Origin: an uncultured Actinoplanes sp.
Lineage (GTDB): Bacteria > Actinomycetota > Actinomycetes > Mycobacteriales > Micromonosporaceae
NCBI RefSeq assembly: GCF_934643405.1
Contig: NZ_CAKUCL010000164.1
Location: 1 to 15,806 of the forward strand
DNA: 15,806 bases
Direction: 5' to 3'
Below the pieces are notes generated by a model. That model was not told the DNA's origin. It ran no database searches and saw only the letters and a list, made by a program, of their open reading frames with translations. Numbering within the stretch: the stretch's first letter is position 1; each line of letters opens with the position of its first letter. Of the stretch, positions 13,846 to 15,806 are shown one piece after another. The translations under genes were made by a program, and so were the position numbers.

Positions 13846-14264
13846 ATCCGGCCGTCGGTGGTGAACGGCCCCACCTTCGCGGGCAGCACCAGGCCGGCCG
13901 CGGACAGGGCGTGCAGCAGGTCGATCAGCTCCTGACGGCTCTGCGGCTCGCGGTGCGGCACGTCCAGCGCCCGGGCCGCCTCGACCGCGCGGGCCGCGAT
14001 CGCCGCCTCGACCGCCCACAGCCGGTGCGCGCGCATCGCCAGGGTGGCCGACGCGGTGAGCTCGCCGTGCAGGCGCAGCAGGCGGCGCAGGTCGGCGGCG
14101 AGCTGCTCGATCGGCAGGCCCAGCGGCGCGGGCGGCTGCGGGCGGCTCTCCCGCCAGCGTTCGGCCAGCGCGCCGCACCACTTCGGACCGTAGACCGCCA
14201 CCGCGCCGAGCAGGGTCGGGGCGGCCACGATCAGGACGAGCTTGCCAACATCCCAGACGTTCAC
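13842..14264 (-). CDS. Hypothetical small membrane-anchored helical protein
   Basis: 140 residues from GTG at 14264, which has GGGAG 6 nt upstream. I do not recognise the family. An N-terminal transmembrane segment (about 6-25, GKLVLIVAAPTLLGAVAVYG) is followed by a short Arg/Pro-rich linker and then a mostly helical, Leu/Ala/Arg-rich domain (about 50-125), which may be a helical bundle or coiled coil. It ends VGPFTTDGRI. The predicted topology leaves most of the protein in the cytoplasm or, with the opposite orientation, outside. Codon use is like its neighbours (high GC3), and the good ribosome binding site and promoter support a real gene. Its stop overlaps the PPOX stop; the pirin gene lies 91 bp upstream in the same direction. 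Confidence 0.75.
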   Translation of the reverse strand: MNVWDVGKLVLIVAAPTLLGAVAVYGPKWCGALAERWRESRPQPPAPLGLPIEQLAADLRRLLRLHGELTASATLAMRAHRLWAVEAAIAARAVEAARALDVPHREPQSRQELIDLLHALSAAGLVLPAKVGPFTTDGRI

Positions 14265-14294
14265 GACGGGCTCCCGCAGCCGAGACACCCTTCG

Positions 14295-14324
14295 ACGATC
14301 CGCCTGCGCGGCCCGCAGCGTCAA
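14295..14324 (-). promoter_or_regulatory. Probable promoter of the hypothetical membrane protein
   Basis: On the minus strand, TTGACG (14324-14319) and GATCGT (14300-14295) are 18 nt apart. An A/T-rich stretch containing AAATTAAG lies just upstream of the -35 box and looks like an UP element. Transcription would start near 14288, giving a leader of about 24 nt that contains the GGGAG site. Confidence 0.45.
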
Positions 14325-14355
14325 GTTCCTTAATTTCCGGTACGGCCCGGACCGC

Positions 14356-15306
14356 TCACCGGACCCGGCCGCGGGGCACCAGCCGGGTCAGCGGCATGGG
14401 CGGAGCGGGCAGCGGGTCGCCGTCGTAGCCGCGGACCGTGCCGAACCGGGGTGTGGCGTCGGCCCAGTCGCGGCGGGCCTGGACGATCTCGTCGTGGTCG
14501 CGGCCCACGAAGTTCCACCACATGACGATGCGCTCCTGGAACGGCTCACCGCCGAGCAGCAGCAGCCGGGCCTCGTGCTCGGTCCCCAGCCGTACGGAAT
14601 CGCGCCCTTCGCCCAGATAGAGCAGTGGTCCCGGCTTGACCGTCACGTCGTGCACGCTGGGCGCGCCGTCCAGCGTCATCACGGCGTACTCGAAAGCGGG
14701 GTCGAGAGGCAGGGTGACCTCGGTGCCGGCGGCAAGGGTGATCTCCGCGCCCACCAGCGGGGTGTGGCAGCGCGCCGGCGAGGTGACGTCGCCGAGCGTG
14801 CCCATCAGGACGGTCGCGCGCAGGCCGCCGTCGACGTGGACGGGCAGGTCGGCGTGCTGGGCGAAGGCGGGCGGCATGTCCCGCGCCTCGTGCGGCAGCG
14901 CCACCCACAGCTGCACGCCCTGCAGGATCGGCGTGTGCTGCCCGGGCGTCTCCTCGGAGTGGGCGATGCCCCGGCCGGCCGTCATGATGTTGAGCTGGCC
15001 GGGCCGGATCTCCTGCCGGGTGCCCAGGCTGTCGCGGTGCAGCACCTCGCCGGCCACCAGCCAGGTCACCGTCTGCAGGCCGATGTGCGGATGCGGGCCC
15101 ACCCGCATGCCGCGGGTGCCGGTCAGATCCTCCGGGCCGTACGCGTCCAGGAAGCACCAGGCGCCGACCATGCGGCGATGCTTGTTCGGCAGGGTGCGGG
15201 TGACGGCGAAGCCGCGCGGACCGCCGAGGGCGACCGGAGCGCCCTCGAGCAACTCCAGGGCTGATGCGTCCGGACCCACCTCGGGGTCCGCTTCGAAGCT
15301 GCTCAC
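14356..15306 (-). CDS. Pirin family protein (cupin metalloprotein)
   Basis: 316 residues from GTG at 15306. Pirins are bicupin Fe(II)-type proteins; bacterial members include quercetin dioxygenase-like enzymes and redox or transcription modulators. The N-terminal cupin holds the metal ligands His72 and His74 (GPHPHIGL), His116 and Glu118 (AHSEE), all present. NIMTAGRGIAHSEE (106-119) is the family signature. The C-terminal pirin domain includes LLLLGGEPFQERIVMWWNFV. The start is the only one that avoids a Gly/Arg/Pro-rich non-coding extension; the frame stays open to 15462. GAGAG lies too close to the GTG, and a CACAAT box ending 6 nt upstream suggests a leaderless mRNA. The actual substrate is unknown. 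Confidence 0.93.
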   Translation of the reverse strand: MSSFEADPEVGPDASALELLEGAPVALGGPRGFAVTRTLPNKHRRMVGAWCFLDAYGPEDLTGTRGMRVGPHPHIGLQTVTWLVAGEVLHRDSLGTRQEIRPGQLNIMTAGRGIAHSEETPGQHTPILQGVQLWVALPHEARDMPPAFAQHADLPVHVDGGLRATVLMGTLGDVTSPARCHTPLVGAEITLAAGTEVTLPLDPAFEYAVMTLDGAPSVHDVTVKPGPLLYLGEGRDSVRLGTEHEARLLLLGGEPFQERIVMWWNFVGRDHDEIVQARRDWADATPRFGTVRGYDGDPLPAPPMPLTRLVPRGRVR

Positions 15307-15700
15307 GCTCTCATTGTGCGCTTGTGGCGGAACGGCGGCGGTGTGCACCCCGCCGCCGTCCCTTCCCGGCCCTGGCCGCACCTGGCGTGACCTCACACCC
15401 GACGGGGGCGTGCCGGTGCGAGCGTCCCAGATGGTGGCGCGGTGGCGGCCGTCTTGTTGCACGGGGGGCGGTGGCCGCCGGCCGGGGGATCAGGCGTGCC
15501 TCCACCGTGACACCCAGCCGCGGCTTGATCCGTGCCGGGCGGGAGTGGGATTCCCCACGTACCGGTCGGCGTCGACTCATCGATCTCCGTGACGCCGCTC
15601 CCCCGATCGAGGTCGTGGGGATCCTCAATTCGGGTTTAAGAGTTGCTTAAGTCCGATCGCGCCGGTGGGATCGTGTCGCGCCGGCAGGCATCGACCGTCT
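15307..15700. other. Region without a convincing gene upstream of pirin
   Basis: 394 bases in which short open frames exist on both strands but have Arg/Pro-rich, unconserved-looking translations and no ribosome binding sites. It contains the palindrome at 15332-15359 and an A/T-rich island at about 15625-15652 with the dyad TTAAG-AGTTG-CTTAA (15636-15650). In such G+C-rich DNA this island looks regulatory, possibly a promoter for a gene beyond the right edge. Confidence 0.5.
15332..15359. promoter_or_regulatory. 28-bp near-perfect palindrome upstream of pirin
   Basis: Arms ACGGCGGCGG (15332-15341) and CCGCCGCCGT (15350-15359) flank a centre whose six middle bases are the palindrome GTGCAC (15343-15348). 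Thirteen of 14 symmetric pairs match; only 15342 and 15349 do not. It lies 26-53 bp upstream of the pirin GTG, over the expected -35 region, so it is a candidate operator. It could also fold as a 10-bp-stem hairpin. Confidence 0.5.
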
Positions 15701-15806
15701 CTACTGGGGCCCGACGCGTTTGAACTGTTCGACGCGGCCGGACGTACTCCCCGCCGAGGACAGAGCCCGGCCTCGCGACGGCGCCATGATCCACTCAGGG
15801 TCACGG
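15701..15806 (-). CDS. Possible C-terminal end of a minus-strand gene, partial
   Basis: One minus-strand frame is open from the right edge to a TAG at 15703-15701. It gives 34 residues, with a Ser/Gly/Arg-rich tail ending VEQFKRVGPQ. About four fifths of third codon positions are G or C, lower than in the surrounding genes, so coding is uncertain. I cannot assign a family. A plus-strand frame through the same bases (LLGPDAFELFDAAGR) is also open to the edge. Confidence 0.2.
   Translation of the reverse strand, partial: RDPEWIMAPSRGRALSSAGSTSGRVEQFKRVGPQ

Noticed and set aside
15311..15628. A 105-codon minus-strand frame upstream of pirin
   Set aside because: Arg-rich translation, no ribosome binding site, no motif, and it covers the palindrome and promoter region of pirin.
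1..15806. CRISPR arrays, insertion sequences, tRNA or rRNA genes, attachment sites
   Set aside because: No regularly spaced repeats, transposase motifs, terminal inverted repeats or RNA gene signatures were seen by eye.

Overview
The window is high-GC DNA (third codon positions almost all G or C) from an actinomycete. The polyol-type ABC transporter, the two Tat-exported DUF proteins, the coenzyme-F420-type oxidoreductase and the apparently frequent leaderless starts fit a filamentous soil actinobacterium. Micromonosporaceae (Actinoplanes or Micromonospora-like) is my best guess, but this is inference, since no rRNA or other marker gene is present.

Layout, left to right. (1) 1-2903, minus strand: three genes of a carbohydrate ABC importer of the sorbitol/mannitol type, in the order lipoprotein binding protein, permease, permease. 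The second permease runs off the left edge. A sigma70-type promoter and a candidate operator lie upstream at 2943-2999. (2) 3052-4284: a small S4 RNA-binding protein (minus) and a secreted, membrane-anchored YcnI/DUF1775 protein (plus). (3) 4288-4467: two strong hairpins between convergent genes. (4) 4483-7519: a DHH-family phosphoesterase (minus), glucose-6-phosphate dehydrogenase zwf (plus) and a PrxQ/BCP peroxiredoxin (minus). The last two overlap tail to tail on a CTAG tetranucleotide. (5) 7623-9080: a STAS anti-anti-sigma factor (plus) and a ROK-family sugar kinase-like protein (minus), convergent around a likely terminator. (6) 9196-11966, plus: a DUF1800-DUF1501 pair, both with twin-arginine signals and only 2 nt apart. 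(7) 12041-13845, plus: a kinase-like DUF2252 protein translationally coupled to an F420/FMN split-barrel (PPOX-class) protein. The spacer between blocks 6 and 7 is exactly two copies of a 37-bp unit. (8) 13842-15306, minus: a small membrane-anchored hypothetical protein and a pirin. A 28-bp near-perfect palindrome precedes pirin. (9) 15307-15806: no convincing complete gene. The last 106 bases may hold the C-terminus of a minus-strand gene.

Functional links. The ABC genes form one operon for polyol or sugar uptake; the ATPase and catabolic genes are not in view. zwf supplies NADPH, and its convergent neighbour is a thiol peroxidase. The STAS protein points to partner-switching control of a sigma factor, but no kinase or sigma gene is present here. 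The least understood parts are the DUF1800/DUF1501 Tat pair and the DUF2252-PPOX pair. In DUF2252 the kinase-like motifs appear in permuted order. These two blocks are the best candidates for undescribed biology. No mobile element, CRISPR array, tRNA or rRNA was seen.
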